From NCBI GenBank assembly GCA_026392265.1, contig JAPLCL010000370.1:1-12914 (forward strand): DNA of 12,914 nt, written 5' to 3'. This document shows positions 6,750 through 12,914 of this stretch, in pieces. A model generated the notes under the pieces. The model had not been told where the DNA came from, made no database searches, and saw only the letters and a list, made by a program, of their open reading frames with translations. Source of the stretch: Actinomycetota bacterium. Its GTDB lineage: Bacteria > Actinomycetota > Thermoleophilia > UBA2241. The stretch's first letter is position 1. The number at the start of each line of letters is the position of its first letter. The translations under genes and the position numbers were made by a program.

Positions 6750-7606
6750 TCGGCGGGGCGTACGCCGAAGCCGGCAGCGGCGATCTGCGCCAGCAGCCGC
6801 TCCGCCGCCGGCGCCAGGAGAGCCTCGACCGCGGCCTCGTCGTCCCCACGCGCCGACAGGGTCACGTGGATCACCCGCGTGCTGCCCAGGACCTTGGCGC
6901 GCGACTTCACATAGATACGCGGGAAGTCGACCTCCGCCTGCCGCAGGACCTCGGCGATCGCCGATTCGTCCTGCAGCTCCACGACCAGCGAGCGCTCCTC
7001 GTAGTGGGCGCTGCCGAAGATCCGCGCGAAGAGCCCGTCCAGTGACTGCTCGACGATCGCCTCGAGCTCGCCGGGCACGCCGGGCAGCGAGACGATCGCC
7101 GTGCCGTCGCGCTCGCAGAGGACGGCCGGGGCTCCGCCGATGGGGTTGATGATCGGCGCCGCCCCAGCCGGCAGCCGCGCCATCTTGCGGCGGCTCTCGG
7201 TCATTTCTGCGAACGGTACGTAGCCCATGGCGTGGAACTCGGCGTACTTCTCCGTGCCGCGGCGCTCGGCCTCGGGGTGGAGCCGCAGCTCCACCCCGAG
7301 GCCGAGCGCCACGCCCTCGAGGGTGCGATCGTCGCTGGTCGGCCCCAGGCCGCCGACCGTGAAGACCAGCGCCGGGCGCCGCTCCAGAGCGCCGCGGATC
7401 TCGGCGGCGATCGCCGCGATGTCGTCGCGCAGCATGACCGTGCGCCGCACGAGGCCGCCGAGGCCGGTCACCTTGACGCACAGCCAGTTGGTGTTGGTGT
7501 CGAGGACGTCGCCGATGAGCACTTCGTTGCCGGCCGAGACGATCTCGACGAGGGGCGCCGCCGTGTGCGGGTCGGCGCCGCCGTGGGTGGGGATGAAGCC
7601 GCTCAT
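6746..7606 (-). CDS. CinA N-terminal-type (COG1058, MoCF-like) protein lacking the deamidase domain
   Basis: Cytosolic protein of 286 residues. About residues 20-190 form the molybdopterin-binding-like fold shared by MoeA, MogA and CinA. It opens with VEIVSAGNEVLIGDVLDTNT, where CinA has the equivalent start with G-E-L-L-G, and carries the phosphate-binding motif GGLGPTSDD (85-93) and SLPGVPGEL. The rest resembles the middle domain of CinA. The C-terminal nicotinamide-nucleotide amidase (PncC) domain of full CinA is absent. Stand-alone proteins of this class are linked to pyrophosphatase activity on ADP-ribose-like nucleotides rather than to cofactor synthesis; substrate is not deducible here. 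ATG 7606 is the only good start, although it adds about 18 residues before the fold and has a weak ribosome site. The gene overlaps the small membrane protein gene by 4 bp and is divergent from the amidotransferase gene. Confidence 0.85.
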   Translation of the reverse strand: MSGFIPTHGGADPHTAAPLVEIVSAGNEVLIGDVLDTNTNWLCVKVTGLGGLVRRTVMLRDDIAAIAAEIRGALERRPALVFTVGGLGPTSDDRTLEGVALGLGVELRLHPEAERRGTEKYAEFHAMGYVPFAEMTESRRKMARLPAGAAPIINPIGGAPAVLCERDGTAIVSLPGVPGELEAIVEQSLDGLFARIFGSAHYEERSLVVELQDESAIAEVLRQAEVDFPRIYVKSRAKVLGSTRVIHVTLSARGDDEAAVEALLAPAAERLLAQIAAAGFGVRPAE

Positions 7607-7745
7607 GGGCCTAGTCTCGCAGACGGCACGCTGCTCGGGCAAGGCGCCCGGGTCAGGCGCGGAGGCCGGTGACGGGGTCGAGGGAGAGCAGCCGCCGCAG
7701 GCGGGCTGCCGTGCGGGGCGACGTAGCATCGCCGCACATTCAAGA

Positions 7746-7780
7746 GGCGCTGCTCTGCGCGCCGAGCGCAGCGCAGCGCC
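7746..7780. repeat. Long hairpin in the divergent gap between the CinA-type and amidotransferase genes
   Basis: Arms 7746-7760 and 7766-7780 pair at 14 of 15 positions (one T.C mismatch, 7754 with 7772) around a 5-nt loop. It sits in a 282-bp non-coding gap (7607-7888), about 80 bp before the predicted amidotransferase -10. No T-tract follows. The rest of the gap holds no gene I can support, only a shorter 6-bp stem near 7690-7710. Confidence 0.7.
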
Positions 7781-7858
7781 CTCCCGGGGCCCCGTCAGCG
7801 GCCGCAGCGCCTTGGCGGCACGCCTCTCCCGTCCCGCTCGGTGACGCCGCCTCCCGGG

Positions 7859-7864
7859 TATACT
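7859..7864 (+). promoter_or_regulatory. -10 box for the amidotransferase gene
   Basis: TATACT lies 24 nt before ATG 7889, placing the start of transcription near 7871 and leaving a leader of under 20 nt that holds the AAAGGAG site. It has no TG extension and no obvious -35. Confidence 0.45.
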
Positions 7865-7888
7865 CAGTCGTGAGTGAAAGGAGCGACC

Positions 7889-8611
7889 ATGGACCCCAAA
7901 CTCCTCGTCATCCTGCAGCACGAGCCCGACGATCCGCCCGGCAGCATCGGGACGGCCCTGCGCGATCTTGGTGTACCGTTCGAGGTCCGTCGTCTCGACG
8001 AGGGCGACGCGTTGCCCGAGTGGCCGCACGAGACCTCCGGCATCATCGCCTTGGGCGGCGCCATGCACGTCACGCAGACGCGGGAGCACCCCTTCCTGGC
8101 GGAAGAGATCAAGCTCATGCGGCGCATCGTCCACGAGGGTGGCCCCGTATGGGGCGTTTGTCTGGGCGCCCAGCTGCTCGCGCTTGCCGCCGGTGGCGAC
8201 GTGTACAAACGCAAGACCCCCGAGGTGGGCTGGGTGAGCATCGAGAAGGTCGCCGATGATCCGCTGCTTCGCGGTATCTCCTCACCGTTCGTCGCCTTCG
8301 ACTGGCACGAGTACTCGTGCAGCGTTCCGGCCACCTCCCATCTCATCGCGCGGAAAGGAGACGGCGTGCAGGCGTTCCGCGCCGGCGGCAACGCGTGGGC
8401 GACGCAATTCCACCCCGAGGTGGACGCCGCGCTGGCGCCACACTGGGTACGAGATGCGGCCAAGGAGCAGCGTCACCAAGGCAAGGACTGGATCGAGCAG
8501 CTGCGCGCGGACACGGCGCGATATCTCCCCGCGTATCCCGCGTTCTGTCGCACGCTCACCGAGAATTTCGTGCGCGCCAGTGGGCTCTTTCCCGCCGACA
8601 AGGGTCGTTAG
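7889..8611 (+). CDS. Class I glutamine amidotransferase (GMP synthase-like, GATase1 only)
   Basis: Cytosolic protein of 240 residues with one class I glutaminase domain, which releases ammonia from glutamine for a partner synthase or acts as a hydrolase. The nucleophile elbow GVCLGAQLLA has Cys91, and the His-Glu pair of the triad is in QFHPEV (His175, Glu177), so the site is complete. GGAMHV (the oxyanion-type strand) and KTPEVGWVSI also match GMP-synthase-like amidotransferases (COG0518). There is no synthase domain, and no purine, peptide or polyamine gene nearby, so the acceptor is unknown. The C-terminal 60 or so residues (KEQRHQGKDWIEQLRAD and on) lie outside the core. ATG 7889 is chosen because AAAGGAG is 5 nt upstream; GTG 7874 lies before that site. 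A GC hairpin follows the stop. Confidence 0.88.
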   Translation: MDPKLLVILQHEPDDPPGSIGTALRDLGVPFEVRRLDEGDALPEWPHETSGIIALGGAMHVTQTREHPFLAEEIKLMRRIVHEGGPVWGVCLGAQLLALAAGGDVYKRKTPEVGWVSIEKVADDPLLRGISSPFVAFDWHEYSCSVPATSHLIARKGDGVQAFRAGGNAWATQFHPEVDAALAPHWVRDAAKEQRHQGKDWIEQLRADTARYLPAYPAFCRTLTENFVRASGLFPADKGR

Positions 8612-8620
8612 GACGCAGAA

Positions 8621-8642
8621 CGGCGGCGCTTGCGCGCCGCCG
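8621..8642 (+). terminator. GC-rich hairpin after the amidotransferase gene
   Basis: A perfect 9-bp stem (CGGCGGCGC/GCGCCGCCG) with a TTGC loop starts 9 nt past the stop codon. There is no T-tract, but the position is right for an intrinsic-like terminator in a GC-rich genome. Confidence 0.6.
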
Positions 8643-8661
8643 CCTGCACCCGTTTCCGGGC

Positions 8662-8682
8662 AGCCCCTCGGGGAGAGGGGCT
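8662..8682. repeat. Second hairpin in the gap before the M48 protease gene
   Basis: AGCCCCTC (8662-8669) pairs with GAGGGGCT (8675-8682) over 8 bp around a 5-nt loop, 19 nt after the previous hairpin. The tail TTGTGAAAGG has few T residues. It may be a second, weaker terminator. Confidence 0.4.
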
Positions 8683-8766
8683 TGTGAAAGGAGCCATGGA
8701 ACGGTACCTGGGGGGGTACCAGCACGATGGAGGAATGTGTGGAGGGGGACTCCAGCGTGCAACGGG

Positions 8767-8782
8767 TATATTACCACTGGTA
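8767..8782 (+). promoter_or_regulatory. Candidate -10 box and adjoining palindrome before the M48 protease gene
   Basis: TATATT (8767-8772) is the best -10 in the 230-bp gap and lies in a conspicuously A+T-richer patch (about 8760-8820). Overlapping its last base is the 11-bp palindrome TACCACTGGTA (8772-8782), placed where a repressor could block the polymerase. Two GGTACC sites at 8703-8708 and 8715-8720 lie upstream. No -35 was recognised and no regulator can be named. Confidence 0.35.
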
Positions 8783-8824
8783 CAACAGTTGAAACCACCA
8801 CCGTAGTGTTAAAAGGACGTGAAG

Positions 8825-8845
8825 ATGGGGAGTCCTTCGTCGTGA
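8825..8845 (+). CDS. Possible six-residue leader peptide upstream of the M48 protease
   Basis: ATG GGG AGT CCT TCG TCG TGA encodes MGSPSS. AAAAGGA lies 7 nt before this ATG, a better ribosome site than the protease start itself has. Its TGA overlaps the protease GTG as GTGA (8842-8845), the usual geometry for translational coupling. It may be a coupling device rather than a functional peptide, or chance. Confidence 0.3.
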   Translation: MGSPSS

Positions 8846-10401
8846 GCACTGACAAAGACACGCGCCGCGCATTGTTCGACATCGAACGGGAGAAGCGCTG
8901 GCGCGTCTGGCTGCTGTTCGCGCTGCTCGTCGGCATGGTGTTCGTGGCCGTGTGGGTGGCGTGCTTCATCGTCACGTTCAGCCTCTTCCTGAGCTTCCCC
9001 GTGGTCGACACCTTCACGTGGGTCTTCACGCTCAAGGGTATCGGCCTGATCCTCGCGGTCGCGCTGGCCGGCTCGCTGCTTTACTGGTTCACTTCGCGCC
9101 TCGGCGCGCGCGGACGCCTGCTGCGCGCCATGCACTGCGAGCCGCTCGACGCCGGCGATCGCTATCACCAGCGACTCGCCAACATCGTCGAGGAGATGCG
9201 CATCGCCACCGGCGGACCACGCATCGAGTGCTTCACCGTCAAGACCCTCGGCCTCAACGCCTTCGCCTTCAGCGACCTGCACGACGCCGGCGTGATCGGT
9301 GTCACCGAAGGCGCCCTGGCGCGGCTCTCCCGGCAGCAGCTGCAGAGCGTGGTCGCGCACGAGTTTGCTCACATCCTGTCGGGTAACTACGTCACGGTCA
9401 CCGTGTCGTGTCTGTTGTTCGGCATCTACTCGGAGCTCGGCGACAGGCTCGAGGACGCGGCGCTTGCCACGGGCGGCTCGCGGGCTGCGCCGTTCGCGCT
9501 GGTCGCCATCGCCCTGCGCGGCTGGCTGTGGGTGCTGCAGCTCGCCTCGTCGGTGACGAACTCGGCGCTGAGCCGCGAGCGCGAGCGTCAAGCCGATCTC
9601 GCGGCGGCGCGGTACACGCGCGACCCGCTCAGTCTCGCCGAGGCGCTGCGCATCATCAGTCGTCACCCGGGCGGCGCCGGCTACATTCCCGAGGGCCTCG
9701 CGCCGCTGTGCATCCGCGACACACAGGCGCGCATGCCGTGGCTGCTCGGCACCTGGCGCGTCACGCATCCGCCCATCGGCGAGCGCGTGGACGTGCTGCT
9801 GGCTCTGGCCAATGTCTCGCCGGAGGACTTCGCCCAGCAGGTCGACACGGCGGCCGAGACCTTCGACAAGCGCGAGCACTGGAAGGCGGCGCCGGCGGCC
9901 GGTGGCGCGGGAGGGCATCTTGGCGTGGCGACGTCCGGCGCCGTGCCGGGGCAGACAGCCGCCACGCTCGTCGCGCCCCCTGCCCGGTCGCCGGCTGGTG
10001 GCGCGATGACATGCCCGAGCTGCGGCGCCGGCCTGGGCCAAGCCGACTACGAGGGCCTGCGCGTCAGCGTCTGCACGTCGTGCGGCGGCCGGCTTGCGTC
10101 GCCCGCCGAGGTGAGCAAGATCCTGGCGCGCCGGGAGGTCGCCTTCAGCGCCGACCAGCAGCGGCTCGCCGAGGTTCTCGGCGCCGGCGGCGACCAGCTG
10201 CGCCGCGCCGCGCTGCTGGCTCGCGGCCGCCCCGGGGTGGGCCTCATCGCCTGCCCGAAGTGCGCCAAGATGATGATGCGGCGGCATTTCAGCTACGAGC
10301 ACGCTGTGGAGATCGACTACTGCAGCATCTGCGACCTGTTCTGGTTCGAGAAGGACGAGCTCGAGGCGTTGCAGATCCTGGTCGAGCGACAGGCGGGCTG
10401 A
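8842..10401 (+). CDS. Integral-membrane M48 metalloprotease fused to two TFIIB-type zinc ribbons
   Basis: Membrane zinc protease of the HtpX/Ste24 family, which cleaves misfolded or regulatory membrane proteins. Taking GTG 8842, it has 519 residues. Two N-terminal membrane helices (about 22-50 and 64-83) precede the active site HEFAH (173-177); the third zinc ligand is Glu248 in SRERERQAD. Hydrophobic segments after the HEFAH and before Glu248 fit the HtpX topology. After an Ala/Gly/Pro-rich linker (about 340-388) come two zinc ribbons: Cys391/394/411/414, and Cys471/474/494/497 followed by FWFEKDELEALQ, as in zf-TFIIB domains. HtpX itself is about 290 residues and lacks them. GGGGAG lies 9 nt before the GTG; an upstream in-frame GTG (8806) has no ribosome site. 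The kinase gene follows after 50 bp. Confidence 0.88.
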   Translation: MSTDKDTRRALFDIEREKRWRVWLLFALLVGMVFVAVWVACFIVTFSLFLSFPVVDTFTWVFTLKGIGLILAVALAGSLLYWFTSRLGARGRLLRAMHCEPLDAGDRYHQRLANIVEEMRIATGGPRIECFTVKTLGLNAFAFSDLHDAGVIGVTEGALARLSRQQLQSVVAHEFAHILSGNYVTVTVSCLLFGIYSELGDRLEDAALATGGSRAAPFALVAIALRGWLWVLQLASSVTNSALSRERERQADLAAARYTRDPLSLAEALRIISRHPGGAGYIPEGLAPLCIRDTQARMPWLLGTWRVTHPPIGERVDVLLALANVSPEDFAQQVDTAAETFDKREHWKAAPAAGGAGGHLGVATSGAVPGQTAATLVAPPARSPAGGAMTCPSCGAGLGQADYEGLRVSVCTSCGGRLASPAEVSKILARREVAFSADQQRLAEVLGAGGDQLRRAALLARGRPGVGLIACPKCAKMMMRRHFSYEHAVEIDYCSICDLFWFEKDELEALQILVERQAG

Positions 10402-10451
10402 GCGACGCCGCGCCACACGTCGCATGCCACTGGGCCCTACGGACCACCTCG

Positions 10452-12182
10452 ATGAGCCACGACACCAGCGGCGAAAGCGCCGACCTCGCTTCCTCGCCGC
10501 TCGACGGTCGCTACCGTATCCTCTCGCGCCTCGGCAGTGGCGGCATGGCCGACGTGTACCTTGCCCGCGACGAGTCGCTCGGCCGGCTCGTCGCCGTCAA
10601 GGTGCTCAAGGAGCGCCTGGCCGCCGATGCGGAGTTCGTCGAGCGTTTCCGTATCGAGGCGCAGGCCGCGGCCAGCCTCAATCACCCCGCGATCGTCGCC
10701 GTGTACGACCGCGGCAAGGCCGGCGCCTCCCCTTACATCGCCATGGAATACGTGGATGGCGAGAGCCTCAAACAACGCCTGCGGCGCAAGGGCCGGCTTT
10801 CGCCCGACGAGGCCGCGGCGACGGCGCTCGCTGTACTGGCGGCACTCAATGAAGCGCACGCGCGCCACATCGTCCATCGCGACGTGACGTCGTCGAACGT
10901 GCTCGTCGACGGGACGGGGCGTGTCAAGGTCGCGGATTTCGGCATCGCGCGCATGGGCGCCTCGGCGCTCACGCGCACAGGGGCGATGCTGGGCACGTCG
11001 TCGTACCTGTCGCCCGAGCAGGCGCAGGGGCGCTCGGCCGACACACGCTCGGACCTCTACAGCCTCGGCGTGGTGCTTTTCGAGATACTGACCGGGCAGC
11101 TGCCTTTCAGCGGCGAGAGCGACCTGGCCGTGGCCATGCAGCACGTGTCAGCCGCTCCGCCCAACCCGCGCTCGCTGTCGTCCGACGTGCCGGAGGCCTA
11201 CGCGGCCGTCGTGATGACGGCGCTGAGCAAACAACCGGCCGACCGCTATCAGAGTGCGGACGAGTTCGCCGCGGCGTTGCGTTCGGCGCGGGACGGCGGG
11301 CACGCTGCACCCGCCGCCGTCCTGCGTGTGGAGGCGGGCCCACCCGTGCCCGCCGCCGTCCCGCGCCCGCCGTCTGCGGCGCCTGCGCCCGCCGCCACGG
11401 TGGTCGCCGCGGATGCGCTCACGCGTCCAGCCGACGGTGCGACTCGCTACATGAGCGAGGTCCGGCAAGCCCCGGCCGCCCGTCCGCGCGGCCGGCGTCT
11501 GTGGCGTTGGGTGGCCTTGGCTGCCATCATCGCCGCCGCCGCGGCCGGCGCCTGGGCGGTGTACGCGCTGGTCCTGGCGCCGGGGACGAAGGTGCCCGGG
11601 CTGACCGGTCGTGCGCGGGATGAGGCCGTCGCCGTTCTCAAGAAGGACGGCCTGAAGCCCGTTGTCCACGAGGTGTGGGCGGACCGGTTCGACGCCGGGA
11701 TCGTCGCCAGACAGCGCCCGCGCGCCGGCGTCAAGGTGGACGACGGCTCCAAGGTCGACCTCTGGGTGAGCCGCGGGCCGCTGCACATCCCGGCCCCGGA
11801 CCTCGCCGGGAAGCGGTCCGTCGCTGCCACCACTTTGCTTGAAGGTGAGTCCCTCACGGCACGCAAGCGCAAGGCGGCGACGCGCAACGTGCCCAAGGGA
11901 GAGATCTACCGGCAGGAGCCCGCCGCCGGGGCAACGGTGAAGCGCGGCGACACCGTGACGTTCTGGGTGAGCAGCGGCCCCCCCGTTGTGACCGTTCCCG
12001 ACGTCGTCGGTCGCTCGTCCGGCGACGCCGGTGCCGCGCTGGAGGCCGAGGGCTTCGTGGTCAGCATCGACTACGTCGCGGGCTGGGGTGAGTTCCCCGG
12101 CGACGTCGTCGAACAGGATCCCGTTGCCGGCACCCGGCTGCGCAAGGGAGACGAAGTCGTGATCAAGGTCGCCGTGTTCTGA
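10452..12182 (+). CDS. pknB: Transmembrane Ser/Thr protein kinase with three PASTA repeats
   Basis: Single-pass membrane kinase (576 residues) of the PknB/PrkC/StkP type, which senses muropeptides or lipid II outside and phosphorylates cell-wall and division proteins inside. The kinase domain (about 20-285) has the glycine loop LGSGGMADV (27-35), Lys50 in VAVK, HRD at 142-144, Asn149, DFG at 162-164, and GTSSYLSPEQ in the activation segment. The catalytic loop reads HRDVTSSN, with Thr146 in place of the usual Lys. A Pro/Ala-rich juxtamembrane region leads to a membrane helix (about 353-375) and three PASTA repeats (379-443, 444-511, 512-576) that end the protein. ATG 10452 is the only plausible start in frame; no clear Shine-Dalgarno precedes it, so translation may depend on the upstream gene. 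The usual neighbours (PP2C phosphatase, rodA, pbpA, FHA genes) are absent, hence the name is by type only. Confidence 0.93.
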   Translation: MSHDTSGESADLASSPLDGRYRILSRLGSGGMADVYLARDESLGRLVAVKVLKERLAADAEFVERFRIEAQAAASLNHPAIVAVYDRGKAGASPYIAMEYVDGESLKQRLRRKGRLSPDEAAATALAVLAALNEAHARHIVHRDVTSSNVLVDGTGRVKVADFGIARMGASALTRTGAMLGTSSYLSPEQAQGRSADTRSDLYSLGVVLFEILTGQLPFSGESDLAVAMQHVSAAPPNPRSLSSDVPEAYAAVVMTALSKQPADRYQSADEFAAALRSARDGGHAAPAAVLRVEAGPPVPAAVPRPPSAAPAPAATVVAADALTRPADGATRYMSEVRQAPAARPRGRRLWRWVALAAIIAAAAAGAWAVYALVLAPGTKVPGLTGRARDEAVAVLKKDGLKPVVHEVWADRFDAGIVARQRPRAGVKVDDGSKVDLWVSRGPLHIPAPDLAGKRSVAATTLLEGESLTARKRKAATRNVPKGEIYRQEPAAGATVKRGDTVTFWVSSGPPVVTVPDVVGRSSGDAGAALEAEGFVVSIDYVAGWGEFPGDVVEQDPVAGTRLRKGDEVVIKVAVF

Positions 12183-12213
12183 CGCGTGCGGTCTTGGCCG
12201 GGCGGCTCCGGGC

Positions 12214-12819
12214 TCAGCCTGTGCGTCCCGGGCGCGTGCGCGGCTCGACGCCCGGCAGCACCTCGCCACTTGCCAGCACCTTGGTGAGGTCCATGATCTT
12301 GTGCGCCACCACCGCCAGGCCGTGCTCCTCGTCGTTCTGTAGTTCGCCCTCCACCAGGAGGTAGATGGCGTCCTTGAGCACGCGCCCGTACTTGAGGTAG
12401 ACGTCGTTGAAGACCACCACCTGACCCAGCTCGGTCTCGTCCTCGAGGGTGAGGAACATGGTGCGGTGGCCGCTGCGGATCCAGGGCATCTGGGCGCGCT
12501 CGAGCACGCCGGTGAGGCGTACGCGGCGGCCGTGTGGCAGCTGCGGCAGGCGCGCCATGGGCGTGACCCCCAGCGCCTTGACCTGGTCACGCACGAAGCG
12601 CAGTGGGTGGGCGCTCACGTTGAGGCCGAGCAGCTCGAGCTCGACGCTGACGCGCCGCTGTCGCGACCAGTCGGGGAGGAAGGCGAGCGGCGCGAACTGC
12701 TCGTCGAGGGCGAGGCGCGGCTGGTCGAGGCCTTCGTCGGCGGGCGCCGGGACGGCGGCCAGCGCGTCGCGCTCGCCTGCGCTGGGCTGGCGAGGGGGCC
12801 GGAGGACCGTCGTCGGCAT
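12214..12819 (-). CDS. Detached C-terminal/OB-fold portion of a DnaE-type DNA polymerase
   Basis: The product (201 residues from ATG 12819, or 213 from an in-frame GTG at 12855) matches only the C-terminal part of a bacterial DNA polymerase III alpha subunit, nearer the error-prone DnaE2/ImuC type. It has the linker LELLGLNVSAHPL, then an OB-fold: HGRRVRLTGVLERAQMPWI, FLTLEDETELGQVVVFNDVY, and YLLVEGELQNDEEHG. In full polymerases this fold binds single-stranded template. The PHP, palm, fingers and helix-hairpin-helix parts are missing. AAGGAGGT (12833-12840) lies 13 nt before ATG 12819, a long spacing, so the start is uncertain. No in-frame stop occurs between the start and the window edge, so a longer N-terminus cannot be excluded, but those upstream residues look non-coding. 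It could be a natural split gene, the remnant of a broken dnaE2, or an independent OB-fold protein. It converges on the kinase gene. Confidence 0.75.
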   Translation of the reverse strand: MPTTVLRPPRQPSAGERDALAAVPAPADEGLDQPRLALDEQFAPLAFLPDWSRQRRVSVELELLGLNVSAHPLRFVRDQVKALGVTPMARLPQLPHGRRVRLTGVLERAQMPWIRSGHRTMFLTLEDETELGQVVVFNDVYLKYGRVLKDAIYLLVEGELQNDEEHGLAVVAHKIMDLTKVLASGEVLPGVEPRTRPGRTG

Positions 12820-12914
12820 CGGCTTACGCCGCACCTCCTTCGATGCCCCCCTCACTCTCTCACCAGCCCTTCGCGGGCGGTCGTCAGCGCCGTGATCGCC
12901 ATTGTTCCGCCTCA

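Noticed and set aside
5143..6849. A 568-codon open frame on the minus strand opposite accC
   Set aside because: It is antisense to a clear biotin carboxylase, its product is a low-complexity Arg/Asp/His/Ala-rich string with no family resemblance, and long antisense frames are expected from GC-biased third positions.
8696..8806. A 36-codon open frame (MERYLGGYQHDGG...) after AAAGGAG
   Set aside because: The ribosome site is only 2 nt from the ATG, the product is Gly-rich without features, and the frame runs through the probable promoter of the protease gene with codons unlike the neighbours.
8809..10425. A 538-codon minus-strand open frame opposite the M48 protease gene
   Set aside because: Shadow of the protease reading frame: composition is biased (Arg, Ala, Asp, Gln), no domain is recognisable, and the plus strand carries an intact catalytic motif set.
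11148..12590. A 480-codon minus-strand open frame spanning the kinase 3' half and the OB-fold gene
   Set aside because: It runs out of frame through the OB-fold gene and antisense to the PASTA repeats; the product is Arg/Ser-rich and unlike any family.
12852..12902. A 16-codon minus-strand open frame upstream of the OB-fold gene
   Set aside because: Too short to judge, bounded by in-frame stops including one at the window edge; no sign that it is the end of a known gene.

Overview
The window is GC-rich chromosomal DNA with dense, short-spaced genes, G or C at most third codon positions, and many spurious open frames caused by that bias. A PASTA-domain Ser/Thr kinase points to a Gram-positive lineage. 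Together with the GC content and a type IV pilus/type II secretion-style ATPase, this suggests an actinobacterium, perhaps a deep-branching one. That placement is inference; there is no rRNA or other marker here to fix it. No mobile element, CRISPR array, tRNA or rRNA was seen.

Layout from left to right. A P1B copper ATPase (copA, minus strand, cut by the left edge) is divergent from a phenylacetate-CoA ligase gene (paaK, plus). The gap between them holds a CsoR-like palindrome that overlaps a TATAAT box, and the copA transcript looks leaderless. paaK converges on a minus-strand pilus/secretion ATPase gene of the PilB/GspE type, whose product carries a receiver domain and an MshEN-type (c-di-GMP-binding family) domain in front of the motor. 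A 379-bp non-coding stretch (4797-5175) with strong, partly mutually exclusive hairpins separates it from a divergent biotin carboxylase gene (accC, plus).

accC converges on a two-gene minus-strand unit: a CinA N-terminal-type protein without the deamidase domain, and a 66-residue membrane protein coupled to it by an ATGA overlap. Divergent from that unit are three plus-strand genes: a class I glutamine amidotransferase; an integral-membrane M48 metalloprotease fused to two TFIIB-type zinc ribbons; and a transmembrane Ser/Thr kinase with three PASTA repeats. The last two are 50 bp apart and may be co-transcribed as an envelope-surveillance pair (inference). At the right edge a minus-strand gene encodes only the C-terminal, OB-fold part of a DnaE-type polymerase.

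Most genes are ordinary housekeeping or accessory genes and do not form one pathway. The points most worth a second look are the protease-zinc ribbon fusion, the detached DnaE OB-fold gene, the receiver-MshEN-PilB architecture, the leaderless copA promoter with its operator, and the structured non-coding stretch upstream of accC.
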